A stretch of 64,000 nt of DNA from Blasia pusilla (Eukaryota > Marchantiophyta > Marchantiopsida > Blasiales). Position 1 is the first letter of the stretch; every line of letters starts with the position of its first letter. Below the pieces are notes generated by a model. It had not been told where the DNA came from, ran no database searches, and was given only the letters and a program-made list of their open reading frames with translations. Location: contig CM114271.1 of the NCBI GenBank assembly GCA_050084515.1, positions 50,902,001 to 50,966,000 on the forward strand, read 5' to 3'. The translations under genes were made by a program, and so were the position numbers. This document shows, piece by piece, positions 53,359-64,000 of this stretch.

Positions 53359-53640
53359 TTAATTGCTTTGGCAAGTCCGGATCTCGGCCGTATAATGAAA
53401 ATAAGGTGAGAAGGAAGCCAAGGATGCTTGGCGATCGAACCTATACCCCATGGCTAACCATGGCAATCGAATATCCCAGTCTCCAAGATGCCCCTTCAGA
53501 GGCCATACTTGCGCAATGCCCTCTTCACCGTCCGAACCACACGCTCGGCCAAACCATCCGCCTCTGGATGATCTTGAGGCGTGGTCCGATGATCAATCAA
53601 CGCCTTGTCACACAAGAGACGAAACTCACCCGAAACTCAG

Positions 53641-54100
53641 TTACCGATCGATCAACACTTCAGCTGGTGCACCAAAATGACTAAGCACTCTATCAAGAAA
53701 CGCATACGCCGTTCCCTCACTTGCCTTGTCCGGTAATGCCACCAACTCAATCCACTTGGAGAAGTGCTCCACCATCACCAACACATATCGATGATGATGT
53801 CGTCCAACGGTAACGGTCTTGCAAAGTCCACACTCCAACGGTAACCCAACCCCATAATAGGCAAGGGGTGTAACTGTGGTGTAGGGGCATTGAATGATGC
53901 CCTCACCCGGTCACAAACCATACAACGGGACACCAACTGCTCCACCTGAATATACATGCCACGCCACCAATACTGGCCAAGGAGTAAGCTATACGTACGC
54001 TTTACCCCAAAATGTCCCAACTCCTCATGGGCATGTCGCACAATGCGCTCTCTCTAAGCCAAATGCGGCATTACTCATACTCTACCATCCTCCCACACAC
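53641..54100 (-). pseudogene. Integrase HHCC domain and core (copy B)
   Basis: RHAHEELGHFGVKRTYSLLL, ISRCMVC-like CDRVRASFNAPTP, GLGYRWSVDFARPL (first Asp), then in another frame RYVLVMVEHFSKWIELVALP, AYAFLDRVLSHFGAPAEVL. The second Asp and the Glu region lie in 53400-53640 in broken frames (remnants of DHRTTPQDHPEADGLAERV read on the minus strand). Confidence 0.75.
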
Positions 54101-54140
54101 GGGGAATATGTGTTCCCTCCAATCGATACCTCTTAGCACG

Positions 54141-54690
54141 TTAGAGAACACGGTCTCGCTCCTTGGCACTCACTATGCCTGGCACCCTACTGGTCCGTAG
54201 GAACTCCAACACCAACGCATCATCATGAATATCACGCTGATCCGTACCACCATCTCCAACCTTAGGATCTGAAGGCTGGCCATCTACCCTCTGACAAGAG
54301 TAAGATGTCATATGGTCCTCCCTACTAGAGTCCACCCCTAACCAACATAAAAAGGCGGATGCATGCCAACCTGGCACCATCTCCTCATCAATCTCGCCAT
54401 GCCATCTAGCCCCAGTTGCATCCTCTTGGCTAATACATGGGTTCCTACTCAACCTATCAGCATCAAGGTTGGCAACTCCAGGTCTATGTACCACCTGGAA
54501 GTCATACTCCTGTAAGATAAGAGCCCACCGTGCAAGCTTCCCTGTAAGCTTGTCAGACTCCATCAACCACTTGAGCGGCTGGTGATCAGTAACAAGGGTA
54601 AACTGTGTGCCAAACAAGTAACACCTAAAGTGTGCCACACCCCACACTACTGCCAAGCACTCTCCCTCATATGAACTATAGCGCGACTAG
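54141..54690 (-). pseudogene. RNase H directly after an RT deletion (copy B)
   Basis: YSSYEGECLAVVWGVAHFRC, FGTQFTLVTDHQPLKWLMES, GKLARWALILQEYDFQVVHR, NLDADRLSRNPC. At about 54690 the frame coming from the RT entry (GIRIDLA) passes directly into the RNase H (SRY..YEGE), so about 750 bp coding for the RT palm and the start of RNase H are missing. Confidence 0.8.
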
Positions 54691-54959
54691 CCAAATCAAT
54701 CCGTATACCGGGTCCAACCAGAGAACCCAACTCCTTCATGCTTAAGGCAAAACAACTCCTATAAGCATGTAGGAACTGTGTCAAGCGTCGTTTCTCACCT
54801 CCTATAAGCTTGGGCCCAAATAATGGCTCCCAAGTCTCCGCCATTGGCACACTAGAGGGAGAGGACGATGCCATTGGTCTTCTCATAACCCCCTCACAAG
54901 ATGGTACACCTTTAGCTACACCATCATCTGAGCAAATAACTCCTCCACGAGCATGAGCA

Positions 54960-56620
54960 ACCAACTTCGCATGCCCAACCATTACATCCCATTTACTCCA
55001 AGGATGCAAAATACTACTCTCCTCACCCCCAGCCGATGCCTCTACCGTCCCGGTAGCCATCAAGCTCATTACAAGGGGTGGAAGACCCATAGACATAGTC
55101 CGAAGTCGACGTTGCTCGGCCATACCAAAACTCAAAATACAAGTCAAACAATTCAGGTCCATGGCTTTGACCCAACACATGACGTCGTGAAGCCTTAGAA
55201 ATGGAAGCAACCATTTGTGTCACATGTAGCAAATCCCATCGCATGCTCTCTCTCATCAGCGTTAGGCTCCACCAACTGTCGCACATGAGAATCCCATACA
55301 AGCCCTAGACCACCTTCCCTGTATGCATGTGACGAGGGAAAACTCACAAATGTGGGTAGTGCCATCCTAGGGTGGCCCACACGATTCACCACTGCCATGG
55401 GTGACCGATCACTAATCCTCACCACTTGAGAAAGTCGCCAAAGATATCAAGATACTATCCACTTTGTAAAGGCAAGGATCCGTTGCACTTTGCATCATAT
55501 GCTCGACGTAGAACCTCCTAGGCAACAAGTTTGTCCACCACAAGCGTGGGCGATGTGCACGTGAGCCAACTTCTTGTTGCATCCAACAACACCGCTGGTC
55601 CAATCCAAGATCGCACCTCATGAACACTCGCCATCATCCGGGTCCGAGTTTCACCCAACAATGGAACATTCTCCAGAATGTAAGCTAGAGCACGTGCCTG
55701 ATGAACCTGAAGATGTCGTAACACCCGTAACATCTCCCAAAACAATCGGGTCCTAGGGTCGTGTAATCCCTCACCACGACCAGCACGTGTATGACCCTGA
55801 CATGGCCATCCAGTAATCACCAAATCCACAGGACCAACCCTCTCGAGGTCCTGCGCCCCCAACAATGCAATGTGTGATGGCAAAGCACGCTGGTACCCAC
55901 GAATAGCTGATGGCGGCAACAACTCAGGATATCTCCGCATCAAGTGACCAATATGTCGGGATGAGACTCTCTGGGCTATATCTCATCTCGCTCCACATAC
56001 ACGTATCTCTGCACAGAAATACCGGCCTGCAACACTGCAGCCAAACTAGTGCTAATCCCACCAAAGAGATCTAACACACAAATGCCCTCCGGAGGATACT
56101 GCCATACAATGGGTGTAGTATCCAAAGGGGATAACCCAACTGGACCACAAGTAGGAGTCCGCCGTGGGGCCTCCTCTTCCTCGTGAGGTATAACTGGCTC
56201 ACACCAAACCTCCTGCACTAGGCGATCAGCCTCCTGCCGTAGTGCACCGCCTGAACTCCAAAGTGGCACATCCAACGATGAGGATGCCACTGGTGCAAAA
56301 ATAGGGACCTCCTCTACCTCCTCATGCATAGGAGAATCCATTTTAGAAACATTTCCCTCCAAAAAGTCTCCTGGCCAAGTGACTACTCCACTAAAACCAG
56401 CCACAGATGCTAACACTGTTGGGGAAGACCCTCCTGATCGAGCCCCATAAATAAATCTCACAGGAACTTGGCTCATATGTCCATCCTCGGACTGCCAATC
56501 AGGTCTATAAGACGTTGTCTCAGTCCAGTAATCCATCTGAAAACCCATCAGGTACAATACTGCTCCTCCAACTAGTACATCATACGACTTGGCTGATGTG
56601 ACTAGCGCAGATACTCCCAA
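54960..56620 (-). pseudogene. Protease tail and C5-cytosine DNA methyltransferase, DNMT3-like (copy B)
   Basis: Frames 56620-55976, 55943-55518, 55627-55412, 55425-55195 and 55210-54647 read in order. Motifs: protease end YDVLVGGAVLYLMGF; motif I VLDLFGGIST (about 56075); YVYVERDE; motif IV GWPCQG (about 55808-55793); TRLFWEML; motif VI ENVPLLG; motif VIII RAHRPRLWWTNLLP (about 55555-55525); motif IX VVNRVGHPR; motif X ADEREHAMGF and SRRHVLGQ...LNCLT-equivalent. All catalytic motifs are present, including motif VIII that is destroyed in copy A, but four or five 1-2 base indels break the frame. Closely related to copy A. Confidence 0.85.
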
Positions 56621-56739
56621 CCGGGAGCTATCAGTCGCATGATCTGGTCTCTACTGTATAGAAAACTTCTCCCGTGTCATGAATTGAGACCTATCATTGG
56701 CTCCTCCAAGTGATGTTTGAATCTGGAATGGGCAAGGCT

Positions 56740-57400
56740 CAAGCTCTGACCTCTGAATACCCAAACCAATACATGCCGCCTTTCCCAACATCAAAGGTTG
56801 GGCACCGAGTCTAACAAGACTCTATCTGGTCTATACACCATCTGTAGGACTCACCAATCGAATATCCCACTCCGGTTGTCCAACATACATACACCAGTGT
56901 AAGCCTCTCACGATCAATGGCTTCTTTGGTGGTAATGCATCCATCTTTTCTTCTTTGCTGCCAAGTAGCATTGGTACTCAATGCTACACACGACATAGAG
57001 GGTCGCTCCACCGCAACACCCTCATCCACCTCAAAGACGTGTAGCAAGAACACCCCACGTTCACACAACGTGGTCGCTAGCTGAAATCTGAAGCTAAGTC
57101 AACTCCTAAAGCCATCAACTCCGTGGCCGAAAACAATGGGGATCCCAACGAAGTTGCCATCCGCAATCTTTGCACTAGATCTTTGCATCCGTGTATACTA
57201 CACGCGATGTAGATGCCTCGATCCCCACTGCCGGCTCAATAGGCTGCGTAGGAACCATGGATGGAGTCCTAAGTATCTCAGACAAGATGAATGAGTGGGG
57301 AAGCCTAGCCTGCCTCCCAGCCTCACCCCAGTGTGGGTCCAACTCCACAGTAGCACCACGTGGCTCTGACGCTCGAGTGGCTCTCTCGTGAATCGCATTG
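56740..57400 (-). pseudogene. Gag-protease linker and protease (copy B)
   Basis: Collinear with 15610-16188. Remnants on the minus strand: MDGVLSISDK-equivalent region, AVERPSMSCVALSTNATW, IDRERLTLV, then the LLDS.. and LGKAA part of the protease at 56770-56820. Many small indels. Confidence 0.6.
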
Positions 57401-57405
57401 ATGCC

Positions 57406-58895
57406 TCAACTTTGTGTTGCACTCGCCATATAAGAGAGATCATCCCCTCCATAAGAGGTGGAAGCCCCTCCTCCCGAACCTGATCTATGCTGGATACCAG
57501 CCATAGTAGCCAACTTCTGCTCCAACTGCTCAATCCTGGCAGCCATAGGTGACTCTTTTGTAGTGGTAGGGATAGCCACCGTAGGCTCTCCAACCACTGG
57601 TCCACCTCTACCACCTCGGCCTCTCGGAGCTACTCCACCACGGCCGCGGTTTGATCTCAACTCTGGATGAAGATCAAAGCAACGCTCTCGAGGATGACCT
57701 GGTCTCCCGCAATGATCACACTGAGTTGGTGCCGACTGAGGCCCATCCTCCAAAGTCTGTCTCCCATCCTCTAGGGGACAAAACTTCCTTACATGATCAC
57801 CTCCACATGTCCAACATGACTGTCCTCGCTGCGGGGTAGCAAATGAAGGCAATGGTCTCTACGCAAGTGTCCCTCTAGGACCTGACTGAGGTCGTGTGTA
57901 CCCTCCACGACTCCCACTACTACTACCACCACCACTACTACGAGACTTTGAGGTGGGTTGCTGAACACGAGAAGTAGTAGTTGTATCCCTACTGAATGCA
58001 GATGTCATCACTCTCTCCTTCACCATGTTAAGCTCAATCTTCTCAAAGAGAGCAAACACATGGGTCAATGTGGGTGAATCATCACTCATAAGAGTAGCAT
58101 CACGTACCCTGCGACGCAACTCTCTGTCCAAGATCCCATACCAAAACTAGACTGCCTGAGCCTCAATCACACCCTGGGTAACTGAAATGAAGCATCGCAT
58201 ACGAGTGTATGCCTCACGAAGACTCTCACCAGTCTTTCGCTCAAATTCTTGAAGACTCCTCAACTTCTCTGTCTTTACTCCCTGATAGTTCTTCTTCAAC
58301 CTCTTGAAGAATTCTGCAACCGAGCTAAACGATGGTGGGGCACTAGTACCCCCACTATGGCTCGTACTCGTACCACTCAACGTCGGGCTGGCTGGCATAG
58401 TAGGAGCACTACTACCAATACCACCATGGGTGATAGACACATAGCCTGGAGACCAATATTGTCTCCACGCCTCAATCTCAGCAACATGGTCCTTCCTAAA
58501 CTCATGGTAATCATCCATGGGTGGTCCCTCAATCTTTGAAACAACCCCTTCCAAGCCAAGAAGGGTGTAAACAACGTGGCGTTTCGCAACATCTGCATAT
58601 CACACCACGTATCAAACTCCTGGATGAAGTCCTCCAACTCAATGGTGCCCACTGCACTCGAGTATCGTCGTGGGCCCTTCATGGCCCCATATATCCCGTC
58701 CATGTCCCAAATCAATGGACCTGCAACACTTGATAACAACGTAGAAGACTCGGTGTTTGGAACACCCTCGTCCTCCTCTTCATCAACCGTCGGAAGTGGA
58801 AAAGGTAGCCGATACCTAAATCCACTCCGTGTGAAACCACCACTGTTCGCACCACGGTCCCCAACCAGACCACCAGACAGCTCTACGATGACCAA
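57406..58895 (-). pseudogene. Gag with two CCHC zinc knuckles (copy B)
   Basis: N-terminal frame 58895-58377: GGFTRSGFRYRLPFPLP, AVGTIELEDFIQEFDTWCDM, FTPFLAWKGLFQ. Frame 58554-58147: EFRKDHVAEIEAWRQYW, SSVAEFFKRLKKNYQG, ESLREAYTRMRCFISVTQG. Frame 58131-57859: FWYGILDREL-equivalent, SPTLTHVFALFEKIELNM. Frame 57852-57406: CWTCGGDHVRKFC (CX2CX3HX4C), CDHCGRPGHPRERC (CX2CX4HX4C), RGRGGRGG and MAARIEQLEQKLATMAG. Capsid plus RNA-binding knuckles, the particle protein of the element. Only two or three frame lesions. Confidence 0.85.
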
Positions 58896-58929
58896 CGCCG
58901 ATGCCGCCCCACCACCAAATTACCACCAC

Positions 58930-60334
58930 TAAGTAACCAAGTGATGTCGATGTCGCTGTACTATTCTAGCTCTACTAGCTATGGGTGTAGGCAACCTAAC
59001 CTGTCATCACCACAAGAAGCCTCTTACGATCTACAAGTCATCACTCCAGCCTCACTACCGGTAGCACACAGGAGTAACACTACTCTGGAAATCAACGTCA
59101 ACCCTAATAATGGGCGCGCAAGCAAGAAGCAACGATGGAGGGGATCCAAACACAGGAAGTCCAACGACAATCCTACAATCGCAAATGGAAATCAAGGTAA
59201 CACAATCCACAAACGTGGCGCCCCGTGAATCCACAAAACCCACCACACAATTGTAACGCAATAGCTACTCCGCCGCGGGTCGATGACGTGCTAGTCGGAC
59301 TCGCAGCACCTGAAAATATCACTTGCATGGAGAGGCTACACCGTACTATGCGCTAGAGGTACATCAACCAAAAACCTGAGATGCATAAAGCGCCTAACAC
59401 ATCTCCGAACATCACCAAATGAGCTACACGAGTGTGTACACTGACATAGTTAAGAACTCAGCAGTTAAGCGTCCTCCAGGCAGAATAGCCCAAAGATGGG
59501 TGACCAATTATGCAACACTCAAATCACAAATCCTGCAAAAATTGCCTCACGCCCAAGCAAGCAAGCTTGCTTCCTTGCTCCTTACTCCTTTCTCCGCCTC
59601 TCACGCCCACTCGCCCCGAGCTACCACGAGTTGCCTCGAAGCCTCAAAAAACCGAGAAATGCTCGAGACATGCCCCGTTCGCCACGCTTCGCCATGCTTT
59701 GCTATGAAGAGAGGCCCAACCAGGGCGCCCCCAATGGGATAGGCGTCTCCAACAATGAACGAGTCACCAACCAACGAGCCCCTCTGATCCGCTGTCCACC
59801 ATAGCCAGACCTTGAGCTAGTTCGCAAAATTTCGATCAGCAATTACTTCACAAATCCGTGACCAAAATTGAATCTGTTTCGACCAGAATTCAAGTGACCA
59901 CCATAGCTATCTCTCCACAAAAAATCAGCTACAACCGAGATCTGTACTCCGAGCGAAAAATCAGACAAACTTGCTATCCATACACCTCCAGAATCGCAAA
60001 TCCGCAACGCTCCACACACTCGAGCAGATAGCTTCACATGAGATCACAGTACAAGTAGTAACAAGAACCTCTCACCTGATTTGGATGAACTTCAACAGAG
60101 CTTCCGCACTCCAAGCTCTCCACATCAGAAAACCGTCGAACATGAACCAGAATCTTCAATCCTTGATAACTTCCAACTCCCTTGACGAAATCCGGCGATC
60201 TAAAGCGCGTTGGAAAGCTCTCAGCAAGGCGCTTCTTTCTCAACCAACCACTCACCAGATTCACACATCCAACATAGGCCAAAAGCGACGAACATCCACA
60301 GCTGAGTACACAATCAGCCCTAACCAGATCCTAC
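58930..60334 (-). other. 5' leader of copy B
   Basis: About 1.4 kb between the end of A1 and gag without a coding motif. The part near A1 (60304-60370) is shared with copy A (16615-16690). A tRNA-type primer-binding site starting TGG directly after A1 is not seen; the element strand reads CCAAAGAACTGACG there. Confidence 0.6.
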
Positions 60335-60412
60335 TGATCCACAATCGAAGCTACCATCGATCTACGTCAGTTCTTTGGGTGAAATCCGTGAAAGACCTAC
60401 TATCATAAAACA
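60335..60412 (-). repeat. 3' end of repeat A1 of copy B (truncated)
   Basis: Shares GTTTTATGA.AGTAGGTCTTTCACGGATTTCA with A1 of copy A and A2 of copy B, and is then followed by leader, not by a B repeat. Truncated at 60412. Confidence 0.75.
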
Positions 60413-62112
60413 CTTATATTTTGTCTTGACCCTCCTTGAGTTTTGAGTGGTTTATAATTTCACCGCAAGGACTTTCCCGCACTCTTGGAGCTTGCTTCTC
60501 GTCCCACGGCGGTGCAAACTCTAGGTTGAAATTTTGAGAACTGAACTTCGATCCGCGATCTCTATTTGTTTCTTGAAGACTGAGGATTCTTGCGTTGGCA
60601 AGGACTATTCGATGAGTCTATCCATATGATATAGATAGAGTGCTTAAGCGTCGGATCTGTGAGCGGTAGAAGGAGAGGAGAGGATGTTGCATTCACTCAT
60701 GTCTACGGTCTGCATTCGCCTCCGTTCTTTCCCTCTCTCTCTCTCTCTCTCACACTGTTTTTGCTAGGGATTCCGACCTATCTGCTTGTAATAATGAGCA
60801 TCGATGTGCAGCTTGTAGGGCAGGTGTTTGATTGTGCAATAGGCAGACGCTCTGTGGTAGGGGTTTTCGATTTCACACCCTTGTGAAGCATCTTCGATCA
60901 CCAAGAGTAGGGGCCAGGAGTGGACATCGCAAGAGCAACATAGTGCATATAAGAAAGTGACTGAGTTTGCGGTTGATCTATTCCCTTGAAAATGTAGGGT
61001 TAGATAGATATGATTGTATTTCAGGTGTAGCTTGACAAGAATCTTGCTCCATCAAAGAATGGATTCCTTGTAGACTCCTCATTCCACTCTCATGCATTCA
61101 TCAACAATTGCTCATACAGAGAGAGATACAGACAGATGAAGAAAGCATCCCATCTCCAGAGATCGGGCTCATCTTCTGCTCAACTCATAAGGCGTGTCAA
61201 GAGCTAGATACGTGCACGCTCATTCATAATGGAGCGCATATGCTCCATTGTAGAAGCTCTTACCAAATCTTCCATTGTCACTACTTCAGCCATCCAATCT
61301 ATCAGCAACATTTACTTCATGTTCTTGGGGTGCCATTTATGTAACCTGCAGCGTTCAAATTCCATCCAGTGGGTACGGCTCGCTCTATGTATCAATTGGG
61401 TGCTCGAGCAATTTTTGAGGGAAGGTGGTGCAAGTAGTGGTGTAGGAATCGAGAGAGCATTGCAAGAAACTTCTCTTTCCCTGTTCTTCTCGCCTCCTAC
61501 CATTGGGAGGCGGAGCGAGAAGGGGGGACTTCAAAACCCTCGAGCTTCATCCCTACATGCATATGGTGCAATGCTGCTCCAGAGTCGATAATAGAACGCG
61601 ATGTTCAAGGAGCCGATCGCTTTGTGAATCAGATCCGGGAGAGGCAAGAGAGAACTTACTAGTTATTCTTTGATGAAGACGTCTACGGCTTCTTCACGAG
61701 ACTTGAGCGTGGCGTCTTTGTTTTATCCAGACGACGCTCCGTGCTTCCAGGGCCTTTAATAATTCAGCATCTCCTCCTCAGGATTTGTCTTCTCACGTTG
61801 CTCCAATCGCTCACCCTTACGGTCTCTCTCTGTCGCCTCGCCTCATGTTCCTATTGGTGCAACATCTGCTTTTGACGTAATTAGGGAGTCAGGGAAGGAA
61901 CTTGGTTTGCTAACCGAGCTGGATTGGAGGTAGGTCAAGTGGTGCACAATGAGCGACGGACCGGATGGCTTTGGCTGTGGAGGGATAGCGATCGCAATTT
62001 AGAAGATCTCGCTTGGGAACCTGAGAGTCCGGGGAGTGTGTGCGCAACTCGTTGTGTCAAACTTAGGTAGGTTAGCTGAACTATATATCTAAGCAATTGC
62101 AGCAATAAGGGG
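60413..62112. other. Unassigned region
   Basis: Short frames at 60659-60886 and 61108-61591 without known motifs. A CT tract at 60733-60752. No element of the A-E family recognised. Confidence 0.4.
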
Positions 62113-62439
62113 GTGAAAGTATTTTGTGGAGAGGAGCCGGCAACGACTTGTGTTTCCTTCTTACACGGAGCGTTTGGTTTCTATCAGGGTTGTGTAAACG
62201 TTTATGTGATCGCAGTTGAAGACACGCCACAACATCCGAGGGTTGGAATTTTTCTGGATGGCGCAGATTGTCGAGGATTGGTACAAGAAGATGCCCATTA
62301 TCACATGAAGTTATTTGACGTTATTTGTTCTCACGACGGCTGGATGTTTCTTGGATGGGCAGGCTATCCAACACATCACTTTGGTTTGTGTGATTTATGC
62401 CTACCGTGGATTGAAGGTTTTGCACAGAGATCCGTGTAA
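62113..62439 (+). other. Open frame of 108 codons, unrecognised
   Basis: Opens with GTG and has no ATG before MKLFDVICSHDGWMFLGWAG. Composition is Cys-, His- and Gly-rich and protein-like, but I recognise no family. Could be a chance frame or an exon of a decayed element. Confidence 0.25.
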
Positions 62440-63460
62440 TAAGATTCGTGTGACCTTAGGTTCGTGTGATTAATATTAGGGAGATTCGTGTGACCTTAAT
62501 AGAAACCTTGGCCAACTAGAGATTCGTTGTCTCCTCCTAAATCCATCCGTAGCTCAATATAGCCCGCTAGGTAATGACACATACGTCCCATTATCCCATA
62601 CGCTTTCTCGACGCCAATCCCGCGGCTCTCGCGGCCTTGGAGCGTTGGTCGGTAATGAGCTCGTATCTCAGGCGGGCCCGACGTGTTCCGTTGGCGAGCA
62701 CTCACTCGTGTCCATTTTAGTTCCGTCCCGTTCATGGCTAAGAAATCTTCGATCCTCCCTCGCCGTGCATTTGTTCGTCGGTTGGACGTTGGGAAGTCAA
62801 TGGTCATTTTGTTTGGTTTTGGTGATGGAGTAGGAGCTATATTGTGTGGCTCGCCTATGCTCTCCGTTGGTGCATTCAGAGTATACATACTATCGTGCTT
62901 GGGACGGAGATTCTTGTTACGACCCCTACAAGTTCTCTTTTTTTTTTTCGTCACCATCTAGGCTATCCACGTGTCTTCTACACTTGCTTGTTAGGCATTT
63001 TCTCTCCCCACCCCTCTCAAAGGTTTTTCAAATGTCAAACAAATGAGTTTCCAATTCTTTGCCTTAAAAAAGTTCACATAAATTTCTTGACACATAAGCT
63101 CTCCCTAAAGTGCTTTTAGACTTCTTTCATCAAATCTGGTTAAATAAAAGTAATTCTCGTACATCGGAGGCCATTAATTTCCTTACTCCTTCAATTCCCT
63201 TTTGTTAAAAAAAAAGAATAATTGAACGCTTTTAAACACTAGATACGCTTATGTATTTAACATATCGACCGGTCGGAAGACACTACGACTACGTCGCTCG
63301 ACCGCTAAATGTGGAGGATCTCCCGCTACTCTAAGGAGTACATGACGCGCGGGCGGACCGGAACCCGCAACCAAAATTGACGAGCTGGAGGATCGAGTTC
63401 GAGGCCCCACCGCTAAATATGGATGGGCCACTAGCGATCGCAAGGACTCCAGGGACCGAA
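62440..63460. other. Unassigned; dispersed repeat at about 62920-63030
   Basis: A 153-codon minus-strand frame (62957-62496) and overlapping plus-strand frames have no recognised motif. 62920-63030 shares blocks with 27590-27685 (CCCCTACA, ATCTAGGCTATCCACGTGT, CCTCTCAAAGG). Confidence 0.35.
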
Positions 63461-64000
63461 CCGAGTACACAGCGTGCGGACATGGGCGGGCGTACATGGG
63501 AACGGGGAATCGCTAACAGCAGGTACGTGGATAGATAGGTTCTGTGTGTATGCGGAGGTAGTTGTTGTAGATCTTCGGCAGTGGACGTACGTGGCAGGGG
63601 CGGAATCGCTAACCGCAGCAGCAGGCAGTGCGGAGCGATTCTCCGGAACGCTTTCGGGTGACGAACGAGGAAGGAAGGGAAGCGCAGCTGCTGTACATCC
63701 GCTCGCTCGCTCGCTCTTTTCCTCGAGGAAAAACGGAAGTCTGTCTGTGTACGCGAACGGGCGAGCGACTTGCCTTCGGTCTCGCTTCCCTTCGTTGGCT
63801 GGCCATCGCGTCCGTCCTCTGTGCCGCTCGCTCGATTGCTGGGTGGGTGGGTGGGTGGCTCCGGAGAAGAGGCTGGAGATCTTCTGGGAGAGGAGGGAGC
63901 GGGGGGTGATGGCGCGGGCATGCACGGGTTGGCATTTGCAGCGAGGAAAGAAGGTCGATTGAGGGGGGTTGGAGAATTCGAAGATTGGCAGGAGGGAAGA
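63461..64000. promoter_or_regulatory. GC-rich region, probably the promoter or 5' end of a gene beyond the window
   Basis: CpG-rich with long overlapping frames on both strands and no domain. It contains a (GCTC)n run near 63699-63717 and GGGTGGGTGGGTGGGTGG at 63841-63858. It resembles in composition the upstream block of the PPR gene (19190-19860). Confidence 0.35.
63841..63858 (+). other. G-quadruplex motif
   Basis: Four GGG runs separated by single T, the most stable type of intramolecular G4 in vitro. Confidence 0.8.

Larger units (their letters stand above)
52050..60412 (-). mobile_element. Retroelement copy B, both ends partly present, RT deleted
   Basis: On the minus strand from high to low coordinates: end of A1 (60412 to about 60335, truncated on its 5' side), leader (to about 58930), gag, protease remnant, methyltransferase, RT start, deletion, RNase H, integrase, PHD, B1 (52630-52526), A2 (52523-52155), B2 (52154-52050). 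It is the only copy in the window with parts of A1 and of B1-A2-B2 together. It is collinear with copy A over gag-protease-methyltransferase. Confidence 0.85.

Noticed and set aside
59200-59260. TGGCGCC as a lysine-type tRNA primer-binding site of copy B
   Set aside because: It lies over 1 kb from the end of A1 and in the wrong orientation relative to the element.
63331-63962. Long overlapping frames on both strands at the right edge
   Set aside because: CpG-rich DNA with few stops; no conserved motif, so a coding call is unsupported.

Overview
The window is nuclear DNA of a plant. Evidence: GT-AG introns, a ubiquitin-eS31 (RPS27A) fusion gene with its first intron directly after codon 7, a 13-exon WD40 gene, a P-type PPR gene, a nucleotidase of the plant HAL2/SAL/AHL family, a plant-type FtsZ relic, a Tnp2 (CACTA) relic and many Ty3/gypsy-type retroelements. 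Low gene density (four intact genes in 64 kb), short introns and the kind of retroelement suggest a non-flowering lineage (bryophyte, lycophyte or streptophyte alga), but I cannot fix the taxon from the sequence alone.

Layout. 1-2.1 kb: 3' end of a retroelement copy (D, + strand). 4.5-10.4 kb: AHL-like bisphosphate nucleotidase gene (- strand), bracketed by a ~205 bp inverted repeat. 12.9-17.1 kb: 5' half of a retroelement copy (A, -). 20.1-21.8 kb: two-exon PPR gene (+). 22.5-26.8 kb: 13-exon WD40 gene (-). 29.1-29.9 kb: Tnp2 relic (+). 32.4-33.7 kb: ubiquitin-eS31 gene (-). 34.7-36.6 kb: copy E (-), head-to-head with copy C (+, to 48.2 kb). C is interrupted by a 1,005 bp solo LTR and by an insert with two B3-like domains. 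50.1-51.2 kb: FtsZ pseudogene (-). 52.05-60.4 kb: copy B (-). 60.4-64 kb: unassigned, becoming GC-rich.

The main novelty is the retroelement family A-E. Put together from degenerate copies, its order is gag (two CCHC knuckles) - aspartic protease - C5-cytosine DNA methyltransferase with motifs in canonical order I, IV, VI, VIII, X (DNMT3-like, not the permuted DRM order) - RT - RNase H - DDE integrase - PHD finger at the integrase C-terminus. Its terminal repeats are not an ordinary LTR pair. The 5' end carries repeat A1 followed by a leader. The 3' end of three copies carries B1-A2-B2, so the arrangement is A1-internal-B1A2B2, the split-direct-repeat layout known from tyrosine-recombinase retroelements of the PAT/Ngaro type, here with a DDE integrase. 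A self-encoded methyltransferase plus a histone-reading finger suggests that the element writes and reads chromatin marks, but no copy in the window is intact.

Coordinates of exons in intact genes come from splice-site and reading-phase reconstruction. Coordinates of decayed retroelement parts are approximate to some tens of bases.
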